Source: Leptospira congkakensis (lineage in GTDB: Bacteria; Spirochaetota; Leptospiria; Leptospirales; Leptospiraceae). From it: a stretch of 56,353 nucleotides of DNA. Positions 35,958-45,378 of this stretch are shown one piece after another (position 1 is the stretch's first letter; each line of letters starts with the position of its first letter). The notes below the pieces were generated by a model. The model was not told the origin of the DNA. It was given only the letters and a program-made list of their open reading frames with translations, and did no database searches. Both the position numbers and the translations under genes were made by a program. Where the stretch lies: assembly GCF_004770265.1 (NCBI RefSeq), contig NZ_RQGQ01000002.1, positions 1 to 56,353 of the forward strand, in the 5' to 3' direction.

Positions 35958-37738
35958 AACAAACAGAAATGTCTTATTTGGAAATCACAGAAGAAATTTT
36001 GAGACACTTCCCCCATATCTCTAAAGACCACGAGGGAGTTATTTCAAAACTAATCGAGGCCAATCAAAATGGAGATCTTTATTTATCGTCCTTAGATTCC
36101 CCTTCGATAAATAATTTTCAAAACCAGTTCCCGTTTCATATAGAAACGATAGAAAATGAAAAAAGACTTTTCTTTCAAAAAACCTACACTCAAAAACTTC
36201 ATTTTGAATCTAGGATCAAAGAACTGATCAGAAATCGAGAAAATAAATCAAAAGAGTTCAATGAAACAAAAATAGAAACAATGATTTCTCGCCTGGAAAC
36301 ATTTTTCAAACAAACACTTGCGAAAGAACAAAAACAAGCTGTTATGGAATCTGTCACCTCTTCTTTTCGAATCATTGCTGGTGGACCAGGGACAGGAAAA
36401 ACAACAGTTGTTTCATTTATATTGAAACTCTTAGACGAATTAGAAATTTTACCGAATGTCAATCAAATTGCGTTAGTAGCTCCGACAGGTAGAGCAGCTC
36501 AGCGCCTAACAGAATCTGTCCAAAAAAATTTGTCATTTTTCCCTGATGTAAGTGACCTTGTTTCTTCCTTACGAGGACAAACGATTCACAGCCTTTTAAA
36601 GATCTTTCCTGATGAACCAAAACCATACTATGGAAGCAATAGATATTTACCATATGACTTAATCATTATGGACGAAACATCCATGGTAGATTTGACATTG
36701 ATGAATTTGTTTTTAGATTCTATTAGCGACAGAACTCAACTGATTTTGTTAGGTGATCCGAATCAACTTCCTTCTGTTGGTCAAGGAGAAGTTCTTGCAG
36801 ATTTAATAAACGAATTTAGAAAAAAAAATCAGCTTATTTCCGAACTAAAAACCAATCACCGGTCTTCGGCATCTTCTAAGTTCAGTAAATTTGCGGAACT
36901 AGTAAAAAATTCATTTGAAGATACAAGTATGAATCTTCACTTCCCTACTCCAGACATACGAGAACCTAGTCAAGATCAACCAGAAGATGATTTTATTTGG
37001 CTGCAGAAAGACACACCAAAACAAAATGATAAAACTCCTTTTAAAGATTGGAAGGCAGATGATCTGATTTATTTCCTATGGAAGGACTTCTTTTTACCCA
37101 CTGCAAAAAAAACAGTAGAATTTTTATGGAATCAAGAAGATCTCACCAATCCTCAAAATAAAAAAAGTTTAGAGGAACTAATTTCCGAATATCGATGTTT
37201 GACTATTCTACGAAAAGGTTATTATGGAATTGAATCCTTGCAAATAAGAATTCTAAATCTTGCGAAAAAACAACTCACTTCACAAGTTACGGATCAGCAT
37301 AACATAGGATACAGGCATTTAGCTAAATCTTTTTACTTCCAAGGTATGCCCATCATTATCAAAAGAAACGATCAAATCAGAAAACTTTTTAACGGAGACA
37401 TTGGTCTTGTATTAAAAATCAATTCCGAACTAAGAGCTGTGTTTCCTATAGAAAATAGATTGTATTCTTTTGCTTTGGATACCTTACCTGAGCACGAACC
37501 TGCTTTTTTTCTGACGATCCATAAAAGCCAAGGTTCCGAATACAATACTATCTTACTATATCTCCCTCCTATTTTTTCTTTAGATTCTGATTCCAAAGAA
37601 ATTCCTCTCCTCAATCGTAGAATTCTTTACACCGCTGTCACAAGAGCGAAAAAGAAAGTGATCCTAATGGGAGACTACCAAACTTGGAATTTAGGTTTAG
37701 AAACTTTTAGAAAAAGAAATACTGGTGTTCAATTATGA
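35954..37738 (+). CDS. recD: Exodeoxyribonuclease V alpha subunit RecD
   Basis: This 594-aa 5'-3' helicase subunit has Walker A GGPGTGKT (143-150), ALVAPTGRAAQRL (Ia), the Walker B region LIIMDETSMVDL, LLGDPNQLPSVGQGEVL (motif III), NHRSS, and the C-terminal AFFLTIHKSQGSEYNTI and LYTAVTRAKKKV motifs. Size matches the family. The ATG at 35954 overlaps the recB stop as ATGA; an upstream frame extension inside recB is rejected. Its stop codon abuts the stop of the convergent deoxyribosyltransferase gene with no spacer. Confidence 0.94.
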   Translation: MKQTEMSYLEITEEILRHFPHISKDHEGVISKLIEANQNGDLYLSSLDSPSINNFQNQFPFHIETIENEKRLFFQKTYTQKLHFESRIKELIRNRENKSKEFNETKIETMISRLETFFKQTLAKEQKQAVMESVTSSFRIIAGGPGTGKTTVVSFILKLLDELEILPNVNQIALVAPTGRAAQRLTESVQKNLSFFPDVSDLVSSLRGQTIHSLLKIFPDEPKPYYGSNRYLPYDLIIMDETSMVDLTLMNLFLDSISDRTQLILLGDPNQLPSVGQGEVLADLINEFRKKNQLISELKTNHRSSASSKFSKFAELVKNSFEDTSMNLHFPTPDIREPSQDQPEDDFIWLQKDTPKQNDKTPFKDWKADDLIYFLWKDFFLPTAKKTVEFLWNQEDLTNPQNKKSLEELISEYRCLTILRKGYYGIESLQIRILNLAKKQLTSQVTDQHNIGYRHLAKSFYFQGMPIIIKRNDQIRKLFNGDIGLVLKINSELRAVFPIENRLYSFALDTLPEHEPAFFLTIHKSQGSEYNTILLYLPPIFSLDSDSKEIPLLNRRILYTAVTRAKKKVILMGDYQTWNLGLETFRKRNTGVQL

Positions 37739-38254
37739 TCAAGTATTTAGAAATTTTAATACCGATTCTAAATTCCCCAATACCAAACTGCCTCCAGAGT
37801 GTAAAATAGCAAACTCCAACATCAAATTGATGCTATTGCCGAAATCTTCATTCACCAAATATCCATCCTCGTCAATCATATAACCAGAATCATGTGGTTT
37901 GGTTGAAATCTTAGATTTTACAATTTCAGGAAGGGAACGTTTGTCTTCTAAATACCCAAATATACGTTTTCCTTTTGCATAAGCATAACCAACTTCGAAA
38001 GAAGTGCCATCATCGACACAAGCACCGCGGAAAGGAGAGCAGTTTGCTATCACGATATCAGACCGATCAATTAAAGATACATTCTCTAAAAAAATTTGGT
38101 TTGCTTTAGCAAGTAACTTTTGATCTGTCACTTCACCATCAAAGGGAGAGAAAGCCTGAAATCCATAGGTAGAACAAAGAGCCTTTGCCTTCGTAAGAAC
38201 TTCTACAGCATTTGGCAAAAAAACTTCCGGGCCCGCAAGATAGATAGTTTGCAT
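37739..38254 (-). CDS. Nucleoside 2-deoxyribosyltransferase
   Basis: This 171-aa enzyme of the nucleoside 2-deoxyribosyltransferase family moves deoxyribose between bases. Visible signatures are the opening IYLAGPEVF, the SDIVIANCSPFRG segment, and DDGTSFEVGYAYAKGKRIFGY containing the predicted nucleophile Glu. Salvage of nucleosides is the likely role. Directly downstream of the TonB-dependent receptor on the same strand (43-bp gap), it could be read through from the heme-uptake transcript, though a functional link is not obvious. Confidence 0.9.
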   Translation of the reverse strand: MQTIYLAGPEVFLPNAVEVLTKAKALCSTYGFQAFSPFDGEVTDQKLLAKANQIFLENVSLIDRSDIVIANCSPFRGACVDDGTSFEVGYAYAKGKRIFGYLEDKRSLPEIVKSKISTKPHDSGYMIDEDGYLVNEDFGNSINLMLEFAILHSGGSLVLGNLESVLKFLNT

Positions 38255-38296
38255 ACTGAATTCTATCAGGAGCCGAAAGAAAATTTAAAGGATTTT

Positions 38297-40783
38297 TTAA
38301 TTGATCTTTGGTTCAGCAGGTGTGAGTTTCACCTCACTAAAAGCAAACTTACCATCCATACCAAAATAGAAAAACCGAGGCCTTTGCGGGTTGTATTGTA
38401 AATCCCAAGCATCCAAAACATTGTCTACACCAACAAACCACTGGAAATGTCCTAAAAATCTTTGAGACAAACGTAAATTCAAATTTGTATGAGGGTTTAC
38501 CATTCGGTAACCATAAGTAACACCGGTTGTACAATAGGACAAATTGTTTTCTGCACAATAATCAGATACACCTGTTGGAAGTTGGCCAAACGCATTTGAT
38601 ATGTTAGTTTGTGCCTGACTGTTTAATGCAGCTTCCAAACCATCGAAGGTAGTTGGTAAATCCGGATTACACCAAAGAGGATTTTTCACACAATAATAAG
38701 GCTGTTTTCCAAATACAACTGCAAACACAGACAACGATAATCCACTAGATTTTTCATCAATACGAATGCTAAAATTCCAACGATGTGGCCCCCTACCCTC
38801 AAGAGGTAACTTGGTCAATTCATCTCTTGTATCAGTGTATGTATAACCAACGCTAGTTGATACGATCTCAGTAAGGCGAATATTCACTGAAGACTCAATA
38901 CCTTGTGTCGTTGCTTTTTGATAATTAGATGTTTGGTAAACCATCAGGCCTGACGAATCCCGAGCCGGATTTGTTCTAAAGCCAATCAAGTTATCAACGT
39001 TGTTGTGAAAAAGATTTGAACTATACCAAATCCTTTTTGTAATATCCCACTCCCAACCAAAGTTGTAACTTCTTGAAAGTTCTGGTTTGAGATTTGAACT
39101 TCCTACAACACGATACCCAACACCTGGGTTTAGAAAGTTAAAATACAAATCTTGAAAACTTGGGGCTCTGTATCCTAACCCATTTGCGGCTCTAAAACGA
39201 AATTGATCTGTTACATCATATCGGATAGCAAGTTTAGGAAGCCACTCTCCCCCATAAATAGAGTCATGGTCATAACGAACTCCTGGGACAATTTGTATCC
39301 TAGGTTTATCAGAAACTCGCCACTCGTCTTGCACATAAAATGCATTTCTAAATCGATATGCATTCCCGTTAATGGTTTGGCCTTTCGTTAATAAGGGATC
39401 AATGTCTTCCATACAAATGTTTGGATACGTTCTGCGGCAGTCAGGAGCGATACGTGCTGATGAAATTTGGTCTTGTAAGTTTTCTGCACCAACAGATGTT
39501 ACATGATTTTCTGAAAACTTATAATCTACTCTAGATCTAAACTCAGTCACCGCATTGTCTGTTCTTTGTTGAGAGTCCAAGTCATCGGCTTTTCTTTGAT
39601 CTGTTGTATATAAATCTTGGAATCTTGAATAATTTGCATTTAGATTCACGTTGATTTTTTGGCTTGCAACCCAATCCACATTGAATGCACCCATAAAGTC
39701 ATGTGTTTTGTTTCTTCGATCATATACCGTTCGCGGAGGGGAAGCATCAACTGCACTCTGATCCAGATGTCTATAGTAAAACTGACCTGTGAGTGTTAGG
39801 TCATCTGTTGCACGATAAACAGTTTTATTGGAAAGATTCATATCATTGAATGCACTTCCTGATGTTGATTCTAATGGCGGCGAATAGTTTGGCAACCTAG
39901 TTGCTAACAAATAACTATTGGCAATCGAAGTGTTTGCAGGATACGGATTGTAACCTGGCGCCAAAGATGCATACCGTCCATTTCTTGGACCTGGAGTTGC
40001 ATCAGGAGTTAGATCATATCCTTCTCCTTTATGCCAACCAACAGTAAAAAGAGTAGATAGTTTATCGCTCTTTGCACCAACGGTCGCATAGTTTCGAAAC
40101 TCCATGTAAGGCCCGTAATACTTCTCACTACCAGAACCACCAAGAGATCGGAACTCAGCATACAATGGATCTTGTGCTTCTTTTGTTATGATATTGATGA
40201 CACCAGCAATAGCATCAGAACCATAAATTGCAGAAGATGCCCCTTTCACAATTTCAATTCTTTCAATGTCCTCCGCTTTGAATCGAGTTAGATCTATGGA
40301 TCCACTAAATCGACCAGTAGTCCTTTGCCCATCCACAAGAATTAAAACATTTTGTGCCGAGAGTCCTTGTAATCGAACTGTTTGTCCTCTTTCTCCTGTC
40401 TGCGCAGGTCTGACCTCAATACCAGGAACATTTCCTAATGTTTGCGAAAGGTCCCTAGCACCCATTGCATCAATATCTTTTCTTGTGATCACTTCGGTGG
40501 TGATCGTTGAATCTTTTAAGAGATTTCTTCTACGTGTTCCAGTAACAGTGATTACATTCGAACGATCACTGTTTACTTCGTTTGGTTGGTTCCCAGATTC
40601 TCCATGTTTAGACCGTTTGGCAGCGTCATTTTCAACTTTAGTCTCAGGTGACCTGCCTTCCTTTTCAGGAGACGTAGTTTGAGAAAATATATACGACGGG
40701 AATAAAATTGGAATCAATAGAATTCCCATCAAATAAATTGGAACAAAAGATTTTTTAAAAAAATCAAAACATAATAATTTCAT
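38297..40783 (-). CDS. TonB-dependent outer-membrane receptor, probably for heme
   Basis: This protein of about 828 aa has a signal segment ending near IFSQ, a TonB-box-like VITVTGTRR, and a plug domain with ARDLSQTLGNVPGIEVR, VRLQGLSAQNVLILVDGQR, IERIEIVKGASSAIYGSDAIAGVINIITK split over the plug end. A 22-strand-type barrel ends in an aromatic-rich RPRFFYFGMDGKFAFSE. The BtuB/HmuR type of plug, together with the upstream HmuY-like lipoprotein and divergent hmuTUVS, points to heme rather than cobalamin. The ATG at 40783 is preferred; an upstream frame start would overlap the HmuY gene. It is part of a leftward operon starting near 43182. Confidence 0.88.
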   Translation of the reverse strand: MKLLCFDFFKKSFVPIYLMGILLIPILFPSYIFSQTTSPEKEGRSPETKVENDAAKRSKHGESGNQPNEVNSDRSNVITVTGTRRRNLLKDSTITTEVITRKDIDAMGARDLSQTLGNVPGIEVRPAQTGERGQTVRLQGLSAQNVLILVDGQRTTGRFSGSIDLTRFKAEDIERIEIVKGASSAIYGSDAIAGVINIITKEAQDPLYAEFRSLGGSGSEKYYGPYMEFRNYATVGAKSDKLSTLFTVGWHKGEGYDLTPDATPGPRNGRYASLAPGYNPYPANTSIANSYLLATRLPNYSPPLESTSGSAFNDMNLSNKTVYRATDDLTLTGQFYYRHLDQSAVDASPPRTVYDRRNKTHDFMGAFNVDWVASQKINVNLNANYSRFQDLYTTDQRKADDLDSQQRTDNAVTEFRSRVDYKFSENHVTSVGAENLQDQISSARIAPDCRRTYPNICMEDIDPLLTKGQTINGNAYRFRNAFYVQDEWRVSDKPRIQIVPGVRYDHDSIYGGEWLPKLAIRYDVTDQFRFRAANGLGYRAPSFQDLYFNFLNPGVGYRVVGSSNLKPELSRSYNFGWEWDITKRIWYSSNLFHNNVDNLIGFRTNPARDSSGLMVYQTSNYQKATTQGIESSVNIRLTEIVSTSVGYTYTDTRDELTKLPLEGRGPHRWNFSIRIDEKSSGLSLSVFAVVFGKQPYYCVKNPLWCNPDLPTTFDGLEAALNSQAQTNISNAFGQLPTGVSDYCAENNLSYCTTGVTYGYRMVNPHTNLNLRLSQRFLGHFQWFVGVDNVLDAWDLQYNPQRPRFFYFGMDGKFAFSEVKLTPAEPKIN

Positions 40784-40806
40784 CAACCAAGCCTTAAACG
40801 AGCATT

Positions 40807-41427
40807 TCAAAGCCTTCGCCAACGGAACTTTGGATGACCAGAAGTTCCTGCAGAACTATAATAATCTAACATTTGTAAAACGTATTTTGAGTCGTCTTCA
40901 CCCGTGATGATATAAACATCAGGTTTTGCAGTAAGGATGGTATTTGAATAACTATACCAAGTCCCATATCCCGTAGGCATAGGAGTTAGATCCAATGGTG
41001 CTGCAATTACCGGATTGATACTTTCCGTAGATCCAGAGATAGGACCACCACCGCTAGAAGAAAGTTGCACATCCACAACTTTCGTACACTCTGAACCGGA
41101 GTATTCTGCAGAAAAATTTGTGGAACCAGTGTTACAGGCACCGCCATTACGAGGCCCACTTGTCCCACTATTCGTTCCAATATTATATCTTTTGAATCTT
41201 AAATCCCACAAACCTGATTCGCTAACGATCGTTGCATTTGCTTTTAAATTTACATGTACCCAAGTCGTAGTAGATGTTGCATTGATAGTTGTTCCATCGG
41301 TAGCGGCAACAGCATCAGTGAGCAAAAGCATAAGCGCCGTAGAACCTTCCTCAGATTTTCCTGTGGGAGCACAATCAAAGGAGAAAAATAAAAACATACT
41401 TAATGAGAAGATTTTTTGAAATTTCAT
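40807..41427 (-). CDS. hmuY: HmuY-family heme-binding lipoprotein
   Basis: This 206-aa lipoprotein has a signal ending SFDC (Cys19). The HmuY pattern is clear: TTWVHVNLKANATI, WDLRFKRYNIGTNSGTSGP near 80-100, and the closing YVLQMLDYYSSAGTSGHPKFRW. In Porphyromonas, HmuY captures heme from host proteins and passes it to the receptor HmuR. Here it lies 23 bp upstream of a TonB-dependent receptor in the same operon, matching that arrangement. Axial heme ligands differ between lineages and were not assigned. Presence in a free-living spirochaete suggests environmental heme scavenging. Confidence 0.85.
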   Translation of the reverse strand: MKFQKIFSLSMFLFFSFDCAPTGKSEEGSTALMLLLTDAVAATDGTTINATSTTTWVHVNLKANATIVSESGLWDLRFKRYNIGTNSGTSGPRNGGACNTGSTNFSAEYSGSECTKVVDVQLSSSGGGPISGSTESINPVIAAPLDLTPMPTGYGTWYSYSNTILTAKPDVYIITGEDDSKYVLQMLDYYSSAGTSGHPKFRWRRL

Positions 41428-41440
41428 TTTGATACCTGCC

Positions 41441-42250
41441 CTATGGAACTGCCAATTGTGTTGAAGTTACAATTTTAGAAAAAGAGATTCCCGAATTAGC
41501 ACTGAGTCCGATGAAAGAGAATCCTGTTGCAAGCGCTGGATCCCCACCAGTCCAAGTAGTTTCGTTTAACAAAGCATTGCCGGTGGTCAAATTGGTTCTA
41601 GTTTTACAATTTGCAGTGTTTTTACCCGTAACCCAAACTGTAAAACGAGGAGGTGCGGTAGAAGTTAGATCAAAACAAAGATCCACTTCTTGGTCGATAA
41701 AGTTGATCAATGAAGTTCCTGCAACAGTTGGTGGCGTAGGTGCCGTACTATTGCCATTGGAAGTTAAATTTTTAATATTAGGTTCCGTCGGGCCAAAATT
41801 TGCATACGCATATCCAGGAACAAACCCACCGACTCCACTTCCCGAATAAAAGTTCATCCCAAATTGTCCTGCTGACAAGGTACCGTTTCGACTAACCTCA
41901 GCAGAATAATTTTCAGGTAAACCCACATACAAAGAAACTGCCGTATGACCACCGATTATTCTCAACCCCTCAATTCTATAATGGCGAACAGCACCGGATG
42001 ACGGCTTACAAAGAGCAAAGGTTCCTTTTTTAATTACAGGCATTGTTGTTTCAACTGTTCCGTCTGCATTCGTCTGACAGACAGTAGATGGAGAAGCACT
42101 TGTATTAGCGATTGCTCCAAGGAGCAAAAGATTTGTTTGATCTGATTTTTCTTTCTCTTGGCAAAATGTGAAAAAAAATGTTGATACCAAAAGAAGAAAG
42201 AACCCTCGAAAGATGTTCTGAGATAGATTATTATTTAATTGAAAATGCAT
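41441..42250 (-). CDS. Lipoprotein of the heme operon, paralogue of the next
   Basis: This 269-aa putative lipoprotein has a signal with FTFC (Cys30) and an AAGAGGT ribosome site before the ATG. The mature protein appears beta-rich, with conserved cysteines (CKPSSGA, CFDLTST, CKTRTNL). It aligns with the 276-aa protein at 42352: both share the cysteine positions, a WxxGKNxAxC segment, GNALLNE/GNAVLNK and an ending ISFSKI.TST. A surface heme-binding or heme-protein-capturing role is inferred purely from the operon with hmuY and the receptor. No named family is recognised. Confidence 0.75.
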   Translation of the reverse strand: MHFQLNNNLSQNIFRGFFLLLVSTFFFTFCQEKEKSDQTNLLLLGAIANTSASPSTVCQTNADGTVETTMPVIKKGTFALCKPSSGAVRHYRIEGLRIIGGHTAVSLYVGLPENYSAEVSRNGTLSAGQFGMNFYSGSGVGGFVPGYAYANFGPTEPNIKNLTSNGNSTAPTPPTVAGTSLINFIDQEVDLCFDLTSTAPPRFTVWVTGKNTANCKTRTNLTTGNALLNETTWTGGDPALATGFSFIGLSANSGISFSKIVTSTQLAVP

Positions 42251-42351
42251 AAGTGTTACCTCTTGCCGTTAGGTAGAATATATAAAACCACAGGCCACAC
42301 CCAAACTTATGTTCTGATATAACCCATGGTTATCCTAAAGAAGTAGATTCT

Positions 42352-43182
42352 TTATTTAATAGCAGTTTCCGTAGAAACAGTAATTTTACTAAAACTCACA
42401 GAACCAGAATTAGTTCCCGCTGGAGCTGCAGCTAAATAAAAGTTGCGAGTATCTAAAGGAGACAGGTTATTTGCAAAATCTGTAGGGAGTTTATTAAGTA
42501 CTGCATTCCCTGCATTCAAAGTAGTTTTGTCGCTACAACTAGCACCATTCTTTCCATCTAACCAAAGTGTAATGCGTGAAGGACCAGAAGTTGTTTGTGT
42601 TACATCTAAACAGAAAGTTTTGGTTTCACCACCATTTTTGTTCACTTTACAATTTGCAGCCGCACCAGGAAAAGCATCACACTGAGCATCTGTCACTACA
42701 GCGATAGGCAATTCAGAAGCAGTTAAACCTGTGTTAACTCTTACAGCAGCAGAAGCCGCATAGTTTGGTTCATATCGAATCGCAGAAGCGGGAGATCCCG
42801 AAGTGGAACGTCCATCATACATCCAAAATTGAAATGCATTAAAATTATTTACCAAAACGTTCCCAGCAGTGGGACCGTTTAACGCATAATCTTTCGATTT
42901 GTACCCACCAGAAAAAATCACACTATGACTAAATGCATTAGAGAGATTGTGGATCACAAAATGTACACCAGCTCCTCCGGCAGGATTACAAATTTCTATC
43001 GGAGTTGATAATGTCAAAGTGCTACCAGGAGTTTCACAAGACTTTGCTCCCTCGGCAAATGTAAATAGACCGAGTAATACAGAATTATTATTATCTTTGC
43101 TGTCTTCCTGTTCACAGGAAATGAGTGTTAGGCTAAGGCATGATGCCAAGGCGAATATTGTAAATTTGTTGAGCTTGTTCAT
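42352..43182 (-). CDS. Lipoprotein, first gene of the heme receptor operon
   Basis: This 276-aa lipoprotein has a signal ending LISC (Cys22) and a GGGAGAAC ribosome site; the ATG at 43182 is chosen because the upstream extension is Arg-rich and precedes this signal peptide. Conserved features shared with the paralogue downstream are CNPAGGAG, a Gly-rich mid region, TLWLDGKNGASC, GNAVLNK and SVSFSKITVST. It is the promoter-proximal gene, about 70 bp from a Fur-like box, so iron-responsive expression is likely. The molecular role is unknown; tandem paralogues suggest diversified ligand capture. Confidence 0.75.
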   Translation of the reverse strand: MNKLNKFTIFALASCLSLTLISCEQEDSKDNNNSVLLGLFTFAEGAKSCETPGSTLTLSTPIEICNPAGGAGVHFVIHNLSNAFSHSVIFSGGYKSKDYALNGPTAGNVLVNNFNAFQFWMYDGRSTSGSPASAIRYEPNYAASAAVRVNTGLTASELPIAVVTDAQCDAFPGAAANCKVNKNGGETKTFCLDVTQTTSGPSRITLWLDGKNGASCSDKTTLNAGNAVLNKLPTDFANNLSPLDTRNFYLAAAPAGTNSGSVSFSKITVSTETAIK

Positions 43183-43251
43183 AGCTGTTCTCCCGAATTT
43201 ATTGATTCTGATTCTCAAATTCCGAGAACGCCGTTTTCTGTCAAGGGAATA

Positions 43252-43270
43252 ATTGAGAATTAGTCTCAAT
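43252..43270. promoter_or_regulatory. Fur-like box 1, upstream of the lipoprotein-hmuY operon
   Basis: ATTGAGAATTAGTCTCAAT holds a 7-1-7 inverted repeat TGAGAAT-T-AGTCTCA (43254-43268), close to the Fur consensus TGATAAT-N-ATTATCA. It lies about 70 bp upstream of the lipoprotein start at 43182. A second box of the same design is at 43489-43507 next to hmuT. Regulator identity is inferred. Confidence 0.6.
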
Positions 43271-43488
43271 AAATTCAACCGCTCTTTCTTTTTACCAGCT
43301 CCTCCCCTCTCCCGCTCCTTCCAAAATCAACCCCAATAGCAATCACATCAGAACATTCTAAGGAGAACTTTTGTTTGGAATCGAGGTTCTTTATCCATTG
43401 ATACGAAAAGGTAAGTAACTTTAGTTATCCGGTCGCTTAAGCAACTACAGTAGTCGTGCAAAATCAGTAATGAAGCCAAATATACTAC

Positions 43489-43507
43489 ATTGAGACTCAT
43501 TCTCTTT
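43489..43507. promoter_or_regulatory. Fur-like box 2, upstream of hmuT
   Basis: ATTGAGACTCATTCTCTTT contains TGAGACT-C-ATTCTCT (43491-43505), the same 7-1-7 pattern as the box at 43252. It lies about 40 bp before the hmuT ATG, in promoter range. The matched pair across the divergent region predicts joint iron or heme control of both operons. Confidence 0.6.
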
Positions 43508-43546
43508 TAAGATTGACATCGACGGACTCTCTTCGATTCTTGCCCC

Positions 43547-44395
43547 ATGATTCGATTCCATTCGCCACGTCTTCTCGGGATGATTTCTTTATCCCTTCTG
43601 CTGAACACTTCTTCCTTACTTTCTGAAACAACTCACCGGATTGTTTCTGTAAACGGGACAGTCACTGAAATTCTTTATGCGCTTAAACTTGAAAACCAAT
43701 TGGTTGCAGTAGATTCAACATCCTATTATCCCAAACAAGCACACACTCTTCCCAATGTTGGTTACCAAAGAACACTAGCTACCGAAGGGATTCTAAACAC
43801 AAAACCAACTCAAATTATTGGTTTAGAATCGGCAGGACCACCAGCAACGATTCAAAATTTAAAAGATGCGGGGATTCCCGTTCTACTATTCCCCGATGAA
43901 TTTAAATTAGAAACTCCCGTCAATCGCGTGTTAGAGATTGGAAAAGTCTTCGGCAAACAAAAAGAAGCAGAGAGTTTAGCAAAATCCATTCGAGAACAAA
44001 TTCAAAAATTAAAAATTACTAAAAACAATGTTAAGGTTTTATTTATTTATTCAAGAAACCCTAGCGCCGTCTTTATCGGTGGTACGGGAACAGCAGCTCA
44101 TTCTATGATTGAACTTTCTGGAGCTAAAAACGCAATCAATGAATTTTCCGAATACAAACCTCTCACTAGCGAAGCCCTTGCAAAAGCAAATCCAGACATC
44201 ATTCTTATGCCAGAAAAATCGGCACAAGGATTCGGTGGAGAAAAAGCAATTTGGGAAATCAATGGAATGGAATTCACTCGTGCTGGAAAAGAAAAAAATA
44301 TAATCCTAGTTGATGATTTACTTCTACTTGGTTTTGGTCCAAGACTTCCTATTATTTTAAAAACACTTAACGATAGATGGAAACAGTTTGAATGA
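43547..44395 (+). CDS. hmuT: Hemin-binding periplasmic protein HmuT
   Basis: This 282-aa protein has a cleavable signal peptide (to about SSLLSE) and the cluster A-2 solute-binding fold: RIVSVNGTVTEILYAL, VAVDSTSYYP, LPNVGYQRTLATEGILNTKPTQI (in two strands) and the late SAQGFGG and EINGMEFTRAGKEK motifs typical of HmuT. It delivers heme to the HmuUV importer. It starts the rightward operon, with hmuU overlapping by ATGA. A Fur-like box sits immediately upstream. Confidence 0.92.
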   Translation: MIRFHSPRLLGMISLSLLLNTSSLLSETTHRIVSVNGTVTEILYALKLENQLVAVDSTSYYPKQAHTLPNVGYQRTLATEGILNTKPTQIIGLESAGPPATIQNLKDAGIPVLLFPDEFKLETPVNRVLEIGKVFGKQKEAESLAKSIREQIQKLKITKNNVKVLFIYSRNPSAVFIGGTGTAAHSMIELSGAKNAINEFSEYKPLTSEALAKANPDIILMPEKSAQGFGGEKAIWEINGMEFTRAGKEKNIILVDDLLLLGFGPRLPIILKTLNDRWKQFE

Positions 44396-45378
44396 AGAAA
44401 AAATTTCTTTTTATCATCTGTTGCATTTGTTTTACTATTTTTTCTGCGATAACGTCTTCATTTCTCGGAGCAATGGAGATTCATTGGAAAGATCTATTTC
44501 TAATTGATACAATAGAGTCTCGAGTTTTTTTTGAACTTCGCCTACCAAGAATCCTTCTCGGACTTATGGTAGGAGGTTCACTTGCTTGGTCTGGTGCTTT
44601 AGCACAAGGCCTTTTTAGAAATCCCATAGTTGATCCCGGTCTTATTGGTATCACCGCTGGCTGTGCACTCTTTGCAGCCATTGCCATTGTTCTCGGAAGT
44701 TCTATTCCTTTTTTACATTCCATTTGGAGCGTTGTAGTTTTCTCTTTTATCGGCGGTGTTCTGTTTTCCTTTATCATTTTCTTTTTTGCAAAATCAAAAG
44801 GACGAACAGATGTTTTTTCCATGTTACTCTCAGGAATAGCCGTCAATGCTATCTGTATTTCTGCGATTGGAGTTCTGAGTTACTTCGCAAACGAAGCACA
44901 ACTTAGAAATTTATCTCTTTGGAATATGGGAAGTTTAGGTGGCGCTTCTTGGAGTATCTTAAAATCGTTTTCTTGCTTTTTTATTTTACCACTTCTTGTA
45001 AGCCCTTTCATCGCCAAACAATTAAACGTGTTCATTCTTGGAGAACGAGAAGCAACTCATCTTGGAATTTCAACCGAAATATTAAAAACTTCCATCATAC
45101 TTTTGATTGGTGTTAGCGTAGGTACATGTATTTCGATCGTTGGAAACATTGGATTTGTTGGATTAGCAGTCCCTCATATTGTCAGACTTGCGATTGGACA
45201 AGACTATCGTTATCTTCTCATCACTACTTACGTTTTGGGTGGAGGATTACTGTGTTTTGCCGACTCCATCTGTCGCGTGATTATCGCTCCGTCTGAAATT
45301 CCGGTGGGGATCGCAACAGCCCTACTTGGCGCCCCATTCTTTCTTAGTTTGATTAGAAAAAGGATGCACTCTACATGA
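44392..45378 (+). CDS. hmuU: Heme ABC transporter permease HmuU
   Basis: This 328-aa FecCD-type permease has about ten membrane helices and the family motifs RLPRILLGLMVGGSLAWSGA, LFRNPIVDPGLIGI, GNIGFVGLAVPHIVRL (coupling region) and the C-terminal EIPVGIATALLGAPFFLSLI. It forms the inner-membrane channel for heme with HmuV. It overlaps hmuT and hmuV by ATGA on both sides. Confidence 0.93.
   Translation: MKKKFLFIICCICFTIFSAITSSFLGAMEIHWKDLFLIDTIESRVFFELRLPRILLGLMVGGSLAWSGALAQGLFRNPIVDPGLIGITAGCALFAAIAIVLGSSIPFLHSIWSVVVFSFIGGVLFSFIIFFFAKSKGRTDVFSMLLSGIAVNAICISAIGVLSYFANEAQLRNLSLWNMGSLGGASWSILKSFSCFFILPLLVSPFIAKQLNVFILGEREATHLGISTEILKTSIILLIGVSVGTCISIVGNIGFVGLAVPHIVRLAIGQDYRYLLITTYVLGGGLLCFADSICRVIIAPSEIPVGIATALLGAPFFLSLIRKRMHST

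Noticed and set aside
40266..40682. 138-codon plus-strand frame inside the TonB-dependent receptor
   Set aside because: It is a mirror of the conserved receptor plug region, without a ribosome site or family motifs.
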